Assembly (NCBI RefSeq): GCF_001949145.1
Contig: NW_019091670.1
Span: 69,915-133,914 of the forward strand
From: Acanthaster planci
Taxonomy: Eukaryota; Echinodermata; Asteroidea; Valvatida; Acanthasteridae
DNA length: 64,000 nt
Reading direction: 5' to 3'
Shown here: positions 49,701 to 61,949 of the stretch, piece after piece
Layout of the letters: each line of letters starts with the position of its first letter
How positions within the stretch are numbered: position 1 is the stretch's first letter
Notes under the pieces: model-generated
Told to the model about the DNA's origin: nothing
Databases searched by the model: none
What the model saw: only the letters and a program-made list of their open reading frames with translations
Position numbers and translations under genes: made by a program

Positions 49701-52700
49701 TTGAGTTCAGTCTTTATGAAAAGCAGTGTGTTTACATACATGCCAAGTTAAAAAAAAAAAAGAAATTTGAACGAGGTGCAACCGAGTTCTTGGGGGAGGG
49801 CGGAATCTGCCCCCCCCCTGTTGTGAGATGGGCCAACATAAACCCTGGCTCTTTTAGACTTAAATTCACACCAACGTTTAACATTAATTAGACTTGAAAT
49901 CGAGTTGTCAGACCATCGTACCTGGCCTCTTGTGTCACCGATACGAGCCATCGCTGCGCTGATATTGTCAATACTTTGCCCGCCGTTCCGAACGTTAACG
50001 TTACGCCAGTGGTTGGCGACGCATACGTACCCACACTTTGGGCCAAGGTTGTACTGAACGTTCCCCGTACCGCACCGCATCCAGCGATGTTTATAGAGAG
50101 AGTTGCGACACGAGTGTCTCGATTGTTGGAACCAAAATGGTTGTTTATGCGTCAATGCATATGTCCAATTAGCATAAAGTAGCTGCATGCTGTACTGCGC
50201 ACAGAAAGAATAGCCATTTTGGTTCCGAAGTCTGAAGTTGGCGCTATATCCACCCAACCCGGTATACGCGTCTGCGCAGGCGCATTAAACTCGGCCAATT
50301 ACAGACTTCATTTCAAATCCTAACTTCATTCGATTTATACTCAATCAGATGTTCAGATAAATCTCCATGAATGCTTGCTATAGCCGGTTCTGTCGATTTG
50401 TTTTTACAAATCTGAGTGATGAGAGAAATCTTTACAAACAAACACATTAGCTGTCCACTTCAGCAAGTGACAGACTGTGGTTTTGCTCCCTACATAATTT
50501 AGTAAAAGCCAGGCAACTTCATATAAAAGCAAGATCAAACATCCAGGCAAAATGACCATTGATTTTCAAGCAGTAACATGTGGAAAATCCCTTCGTCAGA
50601 GGTATTCTGGTGCACGCTCAACTCCATTTTCAAGCTCAGTCATCGTGCCTAGCTTTTCCTGTCGCAAGAAGTGTTACAGCCCGGTTACTTGCATTCTTTG
50701 AAGACGCCCAAAAATAATTCTAAAATTATGAAAACCTCAACTTTTTCCAAAATGAGCTGGTTGGGGTTTTATCATTACCACAGCATCCAAGTCGAGTTCT
50801 GACTGTGATTTCACCCAAGCAGTGTTCAGCTCCAAGGTCCACTCGCCACCAGGGATGAGTGTCACCTTCATCTCCATTGTATGAAAAAGAGAAACGACGT
50901 GTTCATTGATTCACTCATCCCCACCACCCATACAGGGTGCTGGGAAGGGCAAATGTATTTCATGAAAATTTTTGTGGAGGAAATATGTCCCAGATACACC
51001 ACAGACGTGCAAAGTATTGTGGGCTACAGGCTGACACGACAGGGACACGCGAAAGTATGCGTACATTGCGTTAAGGCCAGTTCATACTTTGCGCGAAAGC
51101 AAAAACGAACACGAATTCGTGACGCAAGACCGAAATATTTTCGAGTTACGAATTCGCAAAAGTTGAATACATTTCAGCTTGAGCAAAATTCGCTGCAAAT
51201 TGTTCGTGAGGTCAAATTCGCTTCGCTTTCACATTCGCATTCGCCTGAAGTAAGAACTGGCCTTTAATGCATGCAGAAAAAAGTTACCCTCCCCAGTGCC
51301 TTGCAAAGGGCCTGAAATCATGACAATGTGAGGAAGACAATGAAGATGGTGACGATGACACTAAAGAGCAAGGTCAGTACATTATGGAAGTGTAGAAGGG
51401 CCATATGCAAAAACACTGTTTAAAGTAATTTTCCGCCAAGATCGGTTTTGGCCCTTTTACGCTTCCGTAGGTGCAGGACTTGCACGCACTGAACCAGTGG
51501 CGTAGCCGGAGGGGGCACTTGCCCCCCCCCTAACCAAATTTGCACCGCTCCCAAGTGCCCCTCCCCATAAAACTGGATGGATATTGAACAAGAAGAATGG
51601 ATATTGAACAAAAAGATTGGATATTGAACAAGAAGAATGGATATTGAACAAGGCCAACAGAAGCTTGCCCCCAAAAGCCCTACCACTGAAAGCTGGTTCC
51701 CCCATAAGATGCTGGGGCCCCCTTGTGCCCCCCCCACTAGTAAAATCCTAGCTACGCCACTGCACTGAGCACGTTCGAGGTGGCATGACGTCAGATTCTT
51801 TGTACATGAATGGACCTAGCTTGTCTTTTGTTACACAGACCGAACCGGCTCATTGTTACGCAGATATTCCTAATAACAAAGACTGATTGCGAAATCAAGC
51901 GAAAGACCTAGGCCTATTTTGCAATACATAATTTGTTCGTAGTGGTAACTGTAAGGTATGGGTATCTTGCAGTGTGTGGATTAATCAATTACAAGTAAGC
52001 TTATTCTGGTCGCTGGATAAGTCCACACGTATAATAATGACGGAGAGAAAGTAATGCTGCACTTACTTCCGTGTGAAAATGTACTTATGCTGCCGTCAAC
52101 GGCATTTCCAGCCGCATAGTAACCCCCGCTTTGGGTTGCAGGCTTGCCGATAATCGACAGAGCTGCGTAAGGTAAAGAGGAAAAAAGAACCCAAGATAAT
52201 GAATTATATTCTGTTACTTTGTCAGCGTGTGTTTAAGTTCACCGAGGAAGCCATATTTTCATAATTTCCTCACATTGCAACTATCATAACATTTTGTTAA
52301 GTTTAAGGTTTTGAAATTCAGATCTCATTACTCATAGACGCATTAATTGTTGCACGGAACAAGCAAAACTGGTTTACCTTGGGAGCTTGTAATGAGGCGT
52401 GCATTTCGAAATGTGAAGAAATTAATATTGCTTAATCTTTACCAAGATAATTTGCTTGACGGAAAAAGATGTTTTTGTGCATGTTACGGCGGAGCAGGAA
52501 TAAAGACGGTTTGTGCCAAGCAGTGGAGACCTTTGTTCTATACTCAAGGTTATGCATTGTTGCACAAAACAAGCGAAACTGATTTACTATGGGAGCTTGT
52601 AATGAGGCGTGCATTTGGAAATGTGAAGAAGTCGCTTCACCTTTTCCAAGATAATTTGCTTGAAGGAAAGGGATTTTTTGTGCATGTTACGTCGGAGCAG

Positions 52701-55539
52701 GAATAAAGACGGTTTGTGCCAAGCAGTGGAGACCTTTGTTCTGTACTTAAGCTTATGCATCCAGACAAGTGTACTGGTAGCCATGCCAAATTATGGCGTC
52801 TGTTAAGCTGGTGGAGATAGGACCTCTGCCACGAACCACATACTCAAATTGCCTTTCCACAGGCGCTGCGTTCACCTACTGTTTAACATTATTTATTTAT
52901 ATCCAGCCGAGAACAACGTACAATTTAAGCACGTACATTAAGCATGTACAAGCATTTAACTTCAGCCATTATTACAGGCATTGGCTTGTCAATGGCAGAT
53001 GCTGAAAGGATACTTTGAAACACTCAAATGTAATTAGGTAAGAGTAAGTAACCGAAGCAAGGAGCAAATTTAACATTTTAAATTATATGTAATCATAAGA
53101 ACATAACGCTCAATCTATGAAAATATGAGTACATTATGTACTTCATATTCAAAACAGCCAGGGAATTAGCAATATAAATATGTGAACAAATATCAAATAT
53201 ACAGATCAAATTGATTAAGTGAAAAAATTGGATGGTCTACTTGCAAAGAAAGACCTTGTATCATGGAAAACCTAGAGACGCGAAACAAACATCGGACATT
53301 GGGGAACCTGGAAAGGACCGTGACAAAAAAAGATAAAACGGGAACAAGACAAATACAATGTAGGAAATGACAAAGAACAAAACGATGTCAACTACCAGCA
53401 TGTAGTTCCATACCCAGGTTACACGTTCATTTTAAATACAATAAAAGTTCCCCCATGCATCACAAGCATCTAATTTGAGGCGAGCTCATCTAGAAAGGAA
53501 CGGAATTTAATTACCTGCTGCGAAATTCATAATTACACGAACGAATCGGAAGCCTAAAATGACTTCATATTTCAACCAAATGAATAAATAAATAAACAAA
53601 CACAGATCCTGTTAATGCCTTCCATGCAGCAAATAATAGCTGCGTTGGGTTTTCGAATAATTATTAACGAAGATCAGCGTTTAGTCAATCACGACGAGCA
53701 AACGCTGTCGCTACAACGGTTGTTTGGTGAGCTACCGTATGTAAGCCTATGTGTGTTTTCATAAGTTTGTTTTACCTCTTGCTTCCTTTTGAACAAATTG
53801 CGATATTTAGCCTGGATGAAATGTCAGAAATCCCAGAGAACAAATGGGGTTTGCTGATTCAAAATGGGGCACCGTTTCACGATAAAGGTCCACTTTTTAT
53901 CAACCGAAAATAACCAAGAAGAATTCACCATATACGCGTCTCAGTGCTGACTTGCTGTAGTATGATATGGCGGAAGGCATTCTGCGCTGCAGTTTACTGT
54001 AGTCGTTTTTCTTCTGTTTTTGTTCTGAGCAAAACTGCAATTTAATATCCAAATATCTGAACCACATGGAAGACTTTTGAGAATTTCACCGGAGCCTTCA
54101 GTTGCATGAGCTTAACCATTCGATGTAGCAAATAAAGAAACATTTTGTGAAGGGCAATCTAATTGAATTCAAGTAAGCCCGTGTTGTATTTTTAACGTGA
54201 ATTTTGCCTCGTTCTAAATTTGAATGTGTATCCTGGACGTAAATCTGCGGGATCGAGGGGTGGATAAACATCTCCCCACTTTTTGGCCAGGAGGATGGGG
54301 TTTCGAACCACCCCCACTTTTTCGGGGTAAGAAAATGTTAAGGTGGATTGTGAAGAATTTTTCGAACTTGAAACAACCAAACTGTATATTCAGTACTATA
54401 GCATTCAAAAGAGAGAACGACGAAGAGCCATCAATATGCCGCTCTGATGTAAGATTATACAGAAATGTATTACATATCATGGACGTACATCTGTATCATC
54501 AACATGTCATATGGTGTCAGCCCCCCTTTAAATTTCCATGGCCTTACAAATTATCCCCCCAATTCCCCATCCCCACCCCCATTTTCTGGCTCAAATTTAC
54601 TCCACTGCATGAGGTGTTCAACACCATGGACCATTAGTTTTTTTTCGGGATTTTACCATTTCTGTTGTAACTGTAGTAATTGTTTACTCGCTTCAAGCAC
54701 ACGCTCAGCAACGTGTAGGTGGCAGATGAAAAATTCAATTGTAGATTTTAAACTTTTGATCAAAACGCCTGGGGGCAAATGTCCGAGAAAACCTGTGACC
54801 ACGGGCGTCGTTAGAGGGGGTAGGGGTGTGACGCCCAAGTCAGTCAGTTTAGTCAGTCAAAATGGAGAAGGAAGGGGTAAGGGGGTAGGTGACAGAAGCG
54901 TCAGGTCAGGGAATCAGACTGCTGTTGCACCCATTTTTCGTGATGGCTCCTCCCATGTAGCATGGCCTTATGATGCCCGTGCCTGTTACTTGCAGAAACT
55001 TTGCTATGAACATATGAACTGCCAGATATTGTATATTTATTATATATCAAGCGTGGCTTCTAAATCCCTTTTTCTTTCTAAACCTATTTTATAAGGCAAG
55101 TAACAGATTATTGAAAAGGCTACAAACTAATAAATGACACGAAAATGAAACTGGGAATAGAAATAAAATTAAACCTGGCATGATGCCTTTAGTTTCATCA
55201 GCTTGAATTCGAAACATACCACATAGGAATGCAAAGAAATGAAAATTCTTAATATCAACGACCACATAAAACGAACGGCAGAAAAAGAGATGAGAAGGCT
55301 TGAAGTACAATACAGACGATGTGATCTTTTGAAGATGAATTCGAACGACATTTTTACGAAGTAGACTGGTGGAAACCTACAATAAATCAAGACCTACCTT
55401 GGAGCGCACATCGTGCATTTTGTACACAGCATGCCTGAAACGCCAAGAAAAGGACGAAGAAATCTTTGGTTTGCCAACGACACCGAAGGCTAGTTGCCTC
55501 GCCCTTGTTGACTGGTCGCCACATCGAGACCCCAGCCAT
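46448..55539 (-). CDS. secreted F-type lectin (fucolectin-like) with C-terminal PAN/Apple domain, complete
   Basis: Exons from the 5' end: 55398-55539 (ATG), 52067-52162, 50779-50871, 49036-49296, 46448-46746 (TGA); 891 nt, 296 residues, every intron in phase 1. Exon 1 gives an N-terminus with hydrophobic core FFVLFLAFQACC (signal peptide with a long n-region; Met6 is an alternative start). Exons 2-4 make the F-type lectin domain: GKPATQSGGYYAAGNAVDGS, HPWWRVDLGAEHCLGEITVR, adjacent cysteines CC (109-110), CGSPAARAQCTDGATIVFPC and ARYVTLDID...ALLQLAEVTVKEY. Exon 5 is a PAN/Apple module (RCAGYCARDAHCNCFDFAPG) with a sequon NST. F-type lectins bind L-fucose glycans and serve in innate immunity and fertilisation; PAN modules bind proteins or sugars. 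Two residues of the fucose motif H-x26-R-x-D-x4-R are changed (Gly108, Tyr113). Inserted repeats occupy the introns. Confidence 0.85.
46747..49035 (-). other. lectin intron 4, no other feature seen
   Basis: No coding frame with family resemblance and no clear transposon ends were recognised. Confidence 0.3.
49036..49296 (-). CDS. lectin exon 4: C-terminal half of F-type domain
   Basis: GEYRFAAAVARAGLGSNYND, then the Cys-bounded loop and RYVTLDIDPSHHDVTKALLQ, closing the jelly-roll, and a short linker NGECGAVD. Donor GTAAGA in phase 1. Confidence 0.9.
50779..50871 (-). CDS. lectin exon 3: PWWRVDLG core
   Basis: Encodes NEGDTHPWWRVDLGAEHCLG then EITVRTRLGCCG. The acceptor (TGGAG) after a long pyrimidine run and the GTAATG donor give phase 1 on both sides. 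A second frame through the same bases is open but does not fit the phases. Confidence 0.85.
51495..51762. mobile_element. hAT-type MITE, 268 bp
   Basis: Terminal inverted repeats CAGTGGCGTAGC (51495) and GCTACGCCACTG (ending 51762). Flanked by an 8-base duplication CACTGAAC / CACTGAGC (51487-51494, 51763-51770; one mismatch), the size made by hAT transposases. No transposase inside; C/G-rich subterminal tracts. Inserted in lectin intron 2 (between exons 52067-52162 and 50779-50871). Confidence 0.8.
51577..51652. repeat. 20-base minisatellite, about four copies, inside the MITE
   Basis: Unit ATGGATATTGAACAAGAAGA repeated with one or two changes per copy; the last is partial. Confidence 0.85.
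52067..52162 (-). CDS. lectin exon 2: start of F-type domain
   Basis: ALSIIGKPATQSGGYYAAGN then AVDGSISTFSHG, the signature opening of F-type lectin domains (A-L-x-K-P-A-T-Q-S...A-V-D-G). Acceptor ACGCAG, donor GTAAGT, phase 1 on both sides. Confidence 0.85.
52163..55397 (-). other. lectin intron 1, holds a tandem dimer repeat
   Basis: Besides the repeat at 52346-52759, contains G/C-homopolymer-rich blocks at 54250-54330 and 54520-54600 and GGGCGT...ACGCCC at 54803-54835, which look like worn transposon ends; family not identified. Confidence 0.4.
52346..52759. repeat. tandem duplication, unit about 205-210 bp, two copies
   Basis: Copy 1 52346-52555, copy 2 52556-52759. Shared words include GGGAGCTTGTAATGAGGCGT, GCAGGAATAAAGACGGTTTG and CCAAGCAGTGGAGACCTTTG. 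One plus-strand frame is open through both copies, with WELVMRRAF repeated; no family recognised, so no gene is called. Confidence 0.8.
55398..55539 (-). CDS. lectin exon 1: signal peptide
   Basis: 47 codons from MAGVSMWRPVNKG to ...NARCALQ plus one base, donor GTAGGT, phase 1. Joined to exon 2 as Q-A-LSIIGKPATQ. Picked because it is the upstream minus-strand frame with hydrophobic leader and matching phase. Confidence 0.65.
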
Positions 55540-58500
55540 GATCAATTGTACTGCCTGCTCGCATCTCTCTTTACTCGACAATTTCACGTCGCAAACACAC
55601 AAGGTCCTCAATTATTAATCATTTTCACATTGTATTCCGGTTCAAATATAAAACGCAATGATCCCAAAGAGGCTCCTATTTGATAAGGCAAACTGCGTCT
55701 AGCGTTACCATGGAAGCAAAAGCAGGCTACGGAATTTGTGGATGGGAGGAAATATATGAGGGCCGTTTGCCATATGTACTGCATCCGCATACTGTAAATC
55801 AATGATCTGTGAACTGCCGGGAGACATTTTACAGTTCTAATGAGAAATAGAGCCGAAGGCATTGGCATTAGATCAAGTCCCGTTAAAGGAGCAGCAGACC
55901 AACATTAATCCCAGGAGCTTCATGAATGACTCAAGGTCGTTTCTCTCGCGGACCAACTATGAAGGGTACCATTTTTTATACTGTGCTTGTTTGCTCGACT
56001 AAAAGTTATATATCAATTACACCTAGTAAGTCACGTGACCTATTGTGAGTATCAAACATCAACGAACATGAGTGTCCCCTTAGGAAAGTGTGTCATAAGT
56101 GTCATGCACCAAAAAAGTCGACGGTCGGTAAAGTACTTAGACTACTAATGGGCTGATATGCTGAGTTTTATACCGAAAATCGTTTTTAGTTTTGGTAGAC
56201 AACACTTAAAAGACATTTTCTATTGGAGGATGCCACGTTTGTAGATATTTTAAACTCAATATAAATCACGTGACTGAGCAGGGGCAATCGGTCTATTGGG
56301 GATTGTTCTCGTTATTGAAACGATGTACGTATAGCCCTCGACCCACGCTTCTCTATGGCATTTACTCTTCCAAGCATAATGACGACCCCTTATGGCAAAC
56401 TTTACACATTTTCGTTTTTTTTTCTCCGCTTTTTGGCTCGGGGTATATTTTTAGGGTGATTTGACTCAAGGGTCCAGAACTTGTGTTGCAACTACTTTAG
56501 CAAAGACACACTCCTCCAGATGGTGAACAAATGAAAGAAAACATAGAATCCAATTATTCCAGGTACTAAGGATAAAGCAAAACTTAGAGGCGCACCCAAG
56601 GGCTCGTAGGGGGTGACGCTTGAGCCTCCCTGAGGTTTTCATTAATACAATATACATCGTAGAGGTGTTGAACTGCTTGCTTGAGTCCTGCAGCCTGGGA
56701 TGTGTCATTTCCCCCGGTGTGCAGGCGTGGAATACATAGTGCGGATCTCTGCACAAAATAAGTCCACACAATGTAGGGTATGATGGCGTTGGGTGTGTGG
56801 GGGTGTGTGTGGGGCCGGGGGAGGGTGGGCATTGAGCATAATGAGCTATTCGGGGTAAATTCGGTCAAGGCCCTCCCACAAATTCTGGTAAAAAATGACA
56901 CACACTCGGAGCAGTAATGTAAATGATTGGTATCATAGAGGAGAATCCCTGTATGCTGGCAACATTTCCAGAAATTATTACCACTTCCAGGAAGGGTGAT
57001 ATGCTTTCTGTCTGTCTGTTTATCGGACAGGTTAGGTTGTCTGTTTGGTACAGGATATTTCAAAAACTTAGCGATCAACTTTTATGCAATTCTGACTGTC
57101 CCATCGAATCCAATTTTGGTGGGAAAATAGATAATGTTTTAAACATCCAGACTCGGAAGAGTTATCAAGGTGATGTCACTTGATGCTGTCATTTTTTTCT
57201 TCTCACTAAAGGAGCTAAACACGACCTGCATTGATTTATTGTTTTAATATGCAGACAAGGTATATTCGGTTTAGCCTTGGCGAAAGTAGGAATGCTCTGC
57301 CGAGTATTTTCTAGTTTGGGCGTCACTATGGAGGAAGGGGGCGTTTGCCCCAACAGGTAATGTGAAAAAAGATAATGATAAGAAAAGGGAAAAAAGGGAA
57401 AGAAAATCACCAATTTCCTAGAAAATGTATAAATTGGCATAGATCCATTCAGTTACGTTAATTAGCGGTCTGACTGCTACTGATGATGGCCTCCCCCTCC
57501 AGAAGACCTGTTTCATTTTCCCTCTAGTTTTACACGATTGTAGGTCTACTCGGCTAAGGGCCGACTCAGTCAGGGGGTGAGTTGGCGGAGGGGGGGGTGA
57601 GGGGCGAGTTGGTAAGGGGCGAGTTGACGTGACACCCCTTTATATCATTTGACTTGGTCCCATTAGCAGGGCGCAGAGTGTGTTGACTTAATCCCGTTAC
57701 TTTTACCCGAACACGAAAAATCTTTCAACAATTTTTGCATTGTGTTTGGAAATATCTGACGCACCAGAAAATTCGTAACAGGATTTTGCAACTTTTGCCC
57801 TATGCAAAGATTGGAATATATTTTCACCAGAACTAAGGGATTTTTTTGGGGGGGGCAAATATTTTAACGTTTTTCTTGTAAATTTGTATGGCTTTTCTTA
57901 GGCGTAAGGTTACTTTAAGTACTTTTTACGCACTTTTGGAAGGAAGGCGAATGAAATATAGGTCCCAAAATCTCATAGTGAGAACATGGCACGGGGGGGA
58001 ACACAGTCCTTGTTTTCCTCCCTAAAGATTCACTCCAGCAGTCGATATCAGAAAGTGATGAAAGATTGCTCAATAAATTGTAAAGGACAAAAACCTTCTA
58101 CCATATGCATATGCAACAGAAATTTCTTAATTCCTTCACAAAATCGAGGTCCACAACAAAATACTGTTTGTTTTTTTAGCCTTTCGAAGGATTATGATTT
58201 TGGAAAATCATGAAATCGTCTTGAAAACTTAAAACACAGACATCAGTGTCTTAATTTACGAACTATAACCCGGTCATTTGGCGGGACAATCATGAAGCAG
58301 TCAGTGTAAAACTGACCCACTCAGTTGTGTCATCTTTAGTGACTCATTCTTGCATTCTTTTTGAATATTTCAGTATTTAATGATAAATTTATGCGTTTCG
58401 TTTATGACATTTTAGCAATTTATGTAGCATAAATGTCAGTTCTATGCACCCTGCTCCCGAACGAATGGCTGTCCTCTAGATCTGTGTACGATATCTTTGA

Positions 58501-59521
58501 TCATCGTAGACAGTGTGCAAACAGTTCTACAAACACTCGCAGTGCAAGGATCGTTTACATAAGCTGTTGAACCGACGTTCAGCGATAACATACAGAAAAC
58601 ACGAAGAGCAAAACAGATGAGTGTTCAATTCAGAGCAGAGTGTTTAATTGCTATACACCTTTTTCTTTTCAGTTGACATGAATGCATGAATTAACATTGA
58701 GAATCTCAGCATGAAAGAGCGCACTGCTGAATTTTTCTGGTACTTAAGGGGCAGCGCGGAGGCCATTAACATATCGTACACGAATTACAATAATTTTCTG
58801 ACGGTGTTTTACATTAATTTGTGTTTGACAGTTTTTAACTATAAAGATGAAAATAAATAATCGCAGCTCATTTACATTCATGAATACCTAAGACAGTTCA
58901 GTCATTCCCAAAAGTTGCCATTTAACATTATTCAGATCATATCCAGCATGGAACCACGCCGTGCAGCGGAGCCCCTGCTAGTTGGCCCCGGAGACCCGTA
59001 GCCTGTGGCACCTGCGCAGTAGGTTTGTTTTGTTCGTTTGGGGCGGCGTTGCCAAGGACATGAGTGGTGTTTGGAAAGAGTTACCTTGATTTTGTCAGGT
59101 GTGAGAGAACCCATAGTCGATCTACGTTACAGTATCATCATTAGCAAAAATTTTTTTACTAGCTGACTTGAGGCTTTGAATAGTATCAGGAATAAAAAGA
59201 AGAGATAAAATTAGTCCTATGCCACCTACCCTTGACGTACCGTAGTCCAATTCGCCATGGTAAGAATCTATAAATTGGCAGTGCTTTCTATCAGATATGA
59301 AGCTATACTAAAACAATTAATGCTCATTCGCCACTATATTATACTCTGTACACCATACAATTATATCACCACTATACCCTATTACTCCAGTTAAAAAAGC
59401 AAGGGTTCACGATCAATGTATCAAAGCATTCAGATATATCAAGACATTGAGAAAACATTAATTCACGTTCATTACACGCTTCATAAAAATTCTTGCATCC
59501 AAAACACCCTTGAAGGCTAAA
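55540..59521. other. intergenic, no gene recognised
   Basis: No credible exon by codon pattern and splice sites. Contains GT/GGGG-rich stretches at 56785-56830 and 57570-57620. Confidence 0.35.
57570..57625. repeat. G-rich degenerate repeat (GGGGCGAGTTGG)
   Basis: Several imperfect copies of GGGGYGAGTTGG with runs of four to eight G, a possible G-quadruplex former. Confidence 0.5.
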
Positions 59522-59944
59522 NNNNNNNNNNNNNNNNNNNNNNNNNNNNNNNNNNNNNNNNNNNNNNNNNNNNNNNNNNNNNNNNNNNNNNNNNNNNNNN
59601 NNNNNNNNNNNNNNNNNNNNNNNNNNNNNNNNNNNNNNNNNNNNNNNNNNNNNNNNNNNNNNNNNNNNNNNNNNNNNNNNNNNNNNNNNNNNNNNNNNNN
59701 NNNNNNNNNNNNNNNNNNNNNNNNNNNNNNNNNNNNNNNNNNNNNNNNNNNNNNNNNNNNNNNNNNNNNNNNNNNNNNNNNNNNNNNNNNNNNNNNNNNN
59801 NNNNNNNNNNNNNNNNNNNNNNNNNNNNNNNNNNNNNNNNNNNNNNNNNNNNNNNNNNNNNNNNNNNNNNNNNNNNNNNNNNNNNNNNNNNNNNNNNNNN
59901 NNNNNNNNNNNNNNNNNNNNNNNNNNNNNNNNNNNNNNNNNNNN
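59522..59944. other. assembly gap (run of N)
   Basis: 423 consecutive N. Open frames drawn across it have no meaning. Confidence 1.
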
Positions 59945-61862
59945 CTGCAATTATGTTGTCTGATTCAGATACATGCAGTGCACACTGATCCTCTGTGGTT
60001 ATGTCATGAATTATTTGAAGCTGTATTCTAATGGCCTTATCGATATTGCACTCAACTGAAACTGGTCTGTAATTACCTTTAGTTTTTTTTTGCACAGCCT
60101 TTGCCCTATGAACTGGAGTAGTGCAGGCAAATTCTCAATTATCGGGAAGATGCCCATTAATAATAGATTCACAGAACAGCATAGAGCCTTTACTAGTTTT
60201 CACACGAGTGCCAGTTGAAAATAAGAATAATGTAGGGTGTCTGTGTCTATGGGACACAGACGTTCGTCATTTAACAATTGTTGCCTGCTGTTCAGGGGTC
60301 CTGGTGTTTTGTACATCCGATGGGGCAAATGGCACTTCAAGCGAATTGTTTTATTATATTATGGTTATAGTTTTCACTGGAACGGTTTTATATGTGTAAT
60401 ATATGCATATTTTAATGTAAGATAAATTGAAACACTTGAGCAGTATGGATTCAAGGGAAACTATTAATTGTGGTGTCCTATGTTGACCTTTTTGTGGGGG
60501 AGGGGGGAGAAGAAATCTAAGATTCATAAAAATACTTGTTTACTGGAGAAACCTGAGATTCATAGAGTACTAGGGGTTTTGTCAACTGGCCTATTTACAC
60601 CAATTCAGTTGAAGAGTATTGTTAAGATTACAAAGCAGACAAGAAGAGAAAATGGCACGAGCGTTTTATATAAACAGCAATGGCAATTGCTGCGGAAACA
60701 GTGATCCACGAGCATAGCTGGTTGTATGAACAGAAGTTTAATAACCAACAGGTCTTTGTCATGGTCAGAGTGAAGAAAGTAGCACATGCTATCAGACAGT
60801 GCTTCAGTGTCCCCACACGGGGCACATCTCCTACAGTAAATGGCGCGTAGTACCACCACAGCTATCCACCCTCGTACCCAAGAGTACATAATTAAAACGC
60901 AGCAGACACGACACATTAACAGTGGGAAAGATCACAGTTATCCATATTTTTTTGAGGACCGGCAACATCGCCAGTACGCTCGACGCATGCATGATACATG
61001 CAATTCTCGACCAATAAAAAAAAAATATATATATATCACACTGTTGGTTTCCATGGATCGACCAATCAGCATTGAGAGTTCAAGTTTGCCTGAGGATAAA
61101 TGGATATGCAAAAGCTAAATGTAGTAATGTTGTTAGATCACTTCTCATGTTAGTGCGCCCTCTTTCGCCCGCGAAAGCCCACAGGGCATTATACAATAGG
61201 TTGGCGATGCAGCATGCACATGGCGCCAGAAAACTTACCAAAATCTCGGACCCAACTCTGCCCTATTTGGGCCCGAGTGCCAGAAGAAGCTATCGCGGTC
61301 AGGTGTCGTAGCTGACTGGTTAGCTTACAGTTGTTTTTGTTATATTTTCTGTTCTAAATAGAGTAGTGTTTTTGTAGTTATACACGTTGAAAGTTTTAAC
61401 CTTGCCACATGGAATCTGCCACGTTACACACGACTGTGGGGACGCCATATTTAGACCACGCGGCTTTATATGCAATTCGTTTTGATCCATACAGTGTCTA
61501 TTTAGCCCGATGTATCACAACTCTGCTTGGAGAAACTCATAGTATTAACCTGTAAAGAGAACCTTGTTAGTGTCAAAACAATTTGGGGCATTCATGGGAG
61601 AAATTTAAGCCATAATTCTCACCATTTATGATTTATAGAGAGTTCTCGCTTAGAAGTAAGAACTGCAGAATATAAATAATATTTCATGTTTTCAGTTTGG
61701 CTCGGAATTCACAGCTTGGATTGTAAACATAAGTGAAGCATTAACATTTCGGAGTCCATAACTCCACTTGGAGCATTTTCTACTTACAGTGTACAATGCA
61801 TGTACGAGACAACCTAATCTTTGTTTCAGGTGATAGGTTCGTTCCCTTGTTTGACATTTAAA
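59945..61862. other. intergenic, no gene recognised
   Basis: No supported exon or element. A hairpin-like CGCCCTCTTTCGCCCGCGAAAGC occurs near 61155-61178. Confidence 0.35.
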
Positions 61863-61949
61863 TTATCTATCGCGTGAGGGCCATCCTTCTCTCACCACGC
61901 GGAGTATCTTGGACAGCAGGGGATGGCGTCTAGTCCAAGTGCGAATGTG

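Noticed and set aside
49748-50257. Minus-strand open frame (YVCVANHWRNVNVRNGGQ...) as a middle exon of the lectin
   Set aside because: It lies between exons 50779-50871 and 49036-49296, but these two join directly in phase 1 to give the complete motif GCCGEYRF. Adding this frame would break the lectin domain. Its flanks hold a short inverted repeat (GGAACCAAAATGG at about 50129 and its complement at about 50214), more like inserted DNA.
50779-50871. Alternative frame of lectin exon 3 (MKVTLIPGGEWTLELN...)
   Set aside because: Open and protein-like, but its entry phase does not match exon 2. The other frame gives the family signature HPWWRVDLG with correct phase on both sides.
58932-59114. 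Minus-strand start MGSLTPDKIK followed by a GTAACT donor
   Set aside because: Only ten codons, no partner exon with matching phase, no family resemblance.
59945-60120. Minus-strand NYRPVSV motif next to the gap, like a LINE reverse transcriptase
   Set aside because: The seven-residue match is too short; surrounding residues and the next 200 bases show no further RT motif, and the gap prevents extension.
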